Assembly: GCF_900128505.1 (NCBI RefSeq) | Contig: NZ_LT669941.1 | Span: 1 to 64,000 of the forward strand | Direction of reading: 5' to 3' | Source of the DNA: Parabacteroides timonensis | GTDB taxonomy: Bacteria > Bacteroidota > Bacteroidia > Bacteroidales > Tannerellaceae | Length of the DNA stretch: 64,000 bases | Shown here: in pieces, positions 62,770 to 64,000 of the stretch | Numbering within the stretch: the first letter of the stretch is position 1 | Layout of the letters: the number at the start of each line of letters is the position of its first letter | Made by a program: the position numbers and the translations under genes | The notes under the pieces: generated by a model | Database searches by the model: none | Told to the model about the DNA's origin: nothing | What the model saw: only the letters and a program-made list of their open reading frames with translations

Positions 62770-62898
62770 TTGTCAAAATGTAACTACGTTGCCGGGTAAA
62801 TCGGATTAGTATGCCATATATTTAGAATTACCCTACCGGGTAATATTTTTTAACGTATCAGAATGTATCGGATAAGCGTTTATCTGTTGACATAAAGT

Positions 62899-62943
62899 AA
62901 AAAGACATCCGAAAGAATTTTATTTCTTTCCGGATGTCTTTTT
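62899..62943. terminator. Bidirectional terminator between cupin gene and asnB
   Basis: AAAAAGACATCC(G)AAAGAA arms pair with TTCTTTCCGGATGTCTTTTT across a 5-6 base loop with one bulge; T runs lie on both strands. Confidence 0.85.
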
Positions 62944-62980
62944 GTTTTCTTTCGGAAGGAATAGAAATTCCATCCTTATA

Positions 62981-64000
62981 TCAATAGGCCGCTTCATGTA
63001 CCCCTTTAATAGAACGGCCACTCGGTTCATTCATATTTTTGAAGGTGGTATCCCATGCCAGTGCCTCAGGAGTGGAACAGGCTACACTCGGGACGGAGGG
63101 AACACTTCTCGCGGCACTTTCACTGGGAAAATGTTCTTCAAAAATCGTGCGATAGTAGTATTCTTCTTTATTTTGCGGAGGATTGATCGGGAAACGGTTG
63201 GCGGCGTTTGCCATTTGTTGGTCGGAGATCAGTTCGGAAGTAAGCTTCTTCAACGTATCGATCCAGCTATAACCCACTCCATCGGAGAACTGCTCCTTCT
63301 GACGCCAGACAATTTCTTCCGGAAGCATATCAGCAAAGGTTTCACGGAGAATTTTCTTTTCGATGGTCTTGCCCGGACACATTTTAGCCGCAGGGTTCAG
63401 ACGCATGGCAACGTCCAGGAATTCTTTGTCGAGGAAGGGGACGCGTCCCTCCACTCCCCAGGCACAAAGACTTTTATTGGCACGTAAGCAATCATACAAA
63501 TAGAGTTTACTTATCTTACGCAATGTCTCTTCATGGAATGTCCTGGCGTCGGGTGCTTTGTGGAAGTAGAGATAACCACCGAAGATTTCATCGGCACCTT
63601 CACCGCTTAACACCATTTTTATCCCCATGCTTTTGATTACACGGGAGATCAGGTACATCGGGGTGGATGCACGTACGGTCGTCACATCATAGGTTTCGAT
63701 ATAGTAAATCACGTCGCGGATGGCATCAAGGCCTTCCTGCACGGTGTAATTGATTTCATGATGAATGGTGCCGATCGCATCAGCTACCTTTTGGGCGGCG
63801 ATCAGGTCGGGAGCGCCCTTTAATCCGATGGCGAAGGAGTGGAGCTGAGGCCACCAGGCATCCGCTTTACTGCCAGTCTCGATACGCTTGGCGGCATATT
63901 TCTTTGCGATGGCAGAAATAATGGATGAGTCTAGGCCACCGGAAAGCAGGACACCGTAGGGAACGTCACTCATCAGTTGACGCTGGACGGCGGCTTCGAG
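62981..64000 (-). CDS. asnB: Asparagine synthetase B, C-terminal part (runs off the window)
   Basis: The visible 339 residues are the synthetase domain of glutamine-hydrolysing asparagine synthetase. The ATP loop is GVLLSGGLDSSII, followed by TPMYLISRVIKSMGIKMVLSGEGADEIFGGY and EGRVPFLDKEFLDVAM. The frame is open to the window edge (LEAAVQRQL before the first visible Met), so the N-terminal glutaminase domain lies beyond 64000. Its terminator is shared with the cupin gene. Confidence 0.93.
   Translation of the reverse strand, partial: LEAAVQRQLMSDVPYGVLLSGGLDSSIISAIAKKYAAKRIETGSKADAWWPQLHSFAIGLKGAPDLIAAQKVADAIGTIHHEINYTVQEGLDAIRDVIYYIETYDVTTVRASTPMYLISRVIKSMGIKMVLSGEGADEIFGGYLYFHKAPDARTFHEETLRKISKLYLYDCLRANKSLCAWGVEGRVPFLDKEFLDVAMRLNPAAKMCPGKTIEKKILRETFADMLPEEIVWRQKEQFSDGVGYSWIDTLKKLTSELISDQQMANAANRFPINPPQNKEEYYYRTIFEEHFPSESAARSVPSVPSVACSTPEALAWDTTFKNMNEPSGRSIKGVHEAAY

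Overview
The window is a chromosomal segment of a gut-type Bacteroidales bacterium, most likely Parabacteroides or a close relative. The evidence is two sigma/FecR/SusC/SusD polysaccharide-uptake modules, DapL-type lysine synthesis, a GH109-like protein, type III glutamine synthetase, a smalltalk/BT4734-type cassette, and repeated matches to the Bacteroidetes promoter TTTG-N19-TAnnTTTG. The genus is inferred; the order is well supported. No rRNA, tRNA or CRISPR array was seen.

Region 1 (1-14.7 kb, + strand) is the end of a capsule/exopolysaccharide locus. It holds four sulfotransferases, five glycosyltransferases, a hexapeptide acyltransferase, Wza-like and Wzc-like export/chain-length genes and a sugar epimerase. 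A short DnaG-like primase and an HU-like protein sit among them. The product is probably a sulfated surface glycan. The first sulfotransferase is out of frame at a G9 tract, which looks like a phase switch. Three sulfotransferase genes carry pairs of perfect palindromes inside their coding sequence. In two paralogues the 34-bp palindromes differ only by compensated base-pair changes.

Region 2 (14.7-23 kb) is housekeeping: a CreD-like membrane protein with its regulator, the agmatine to putrescine pair, PabB/PabC for folate, a small winged-helix protein and RecQ.

Region 3 (23-37.4 kb) is accessory DNA. A cassette of Bacteroides type (DUF5675, BT4734/DUF3987 protein, small genes, HU-like protein, smalltalk) is split by a compact five-gene operon: NurA-like nuclease (frameshifted), HerA-like ATPase, GHKL ATPase, B12-type radical SAM protein and an unknown protein. 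The operon has its own promoter and terminator and looks like an undescribed DNA-processing or anti-phage system. Inverted 74-bp repeat copies flank the whole block, and several large palindromic elements lie in its intergenic DNA.

Region 4 (37.4-47.5 kb) has a DEAD-box RNA helicase cut short at a G7 tract, then an ECF sigma, FecR, SusC and SusD module with a decayed sulfatase, then a Tat-exported GH109-like protein. Region 5 (47.7-54.7 kb) has NadE, GlnN, DapL and DapF, with a 23-bp tandem repeat upstream of glnN. Region 6 (55-64 kb) has a second sigma/FecR/SusC/SusD module on the minus strand. A shared bipartite motif precedes sigma, fecR and susC and is a candidate promoter for that sigma factor. 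A cupin gene and the 3' part of asnB close the window.
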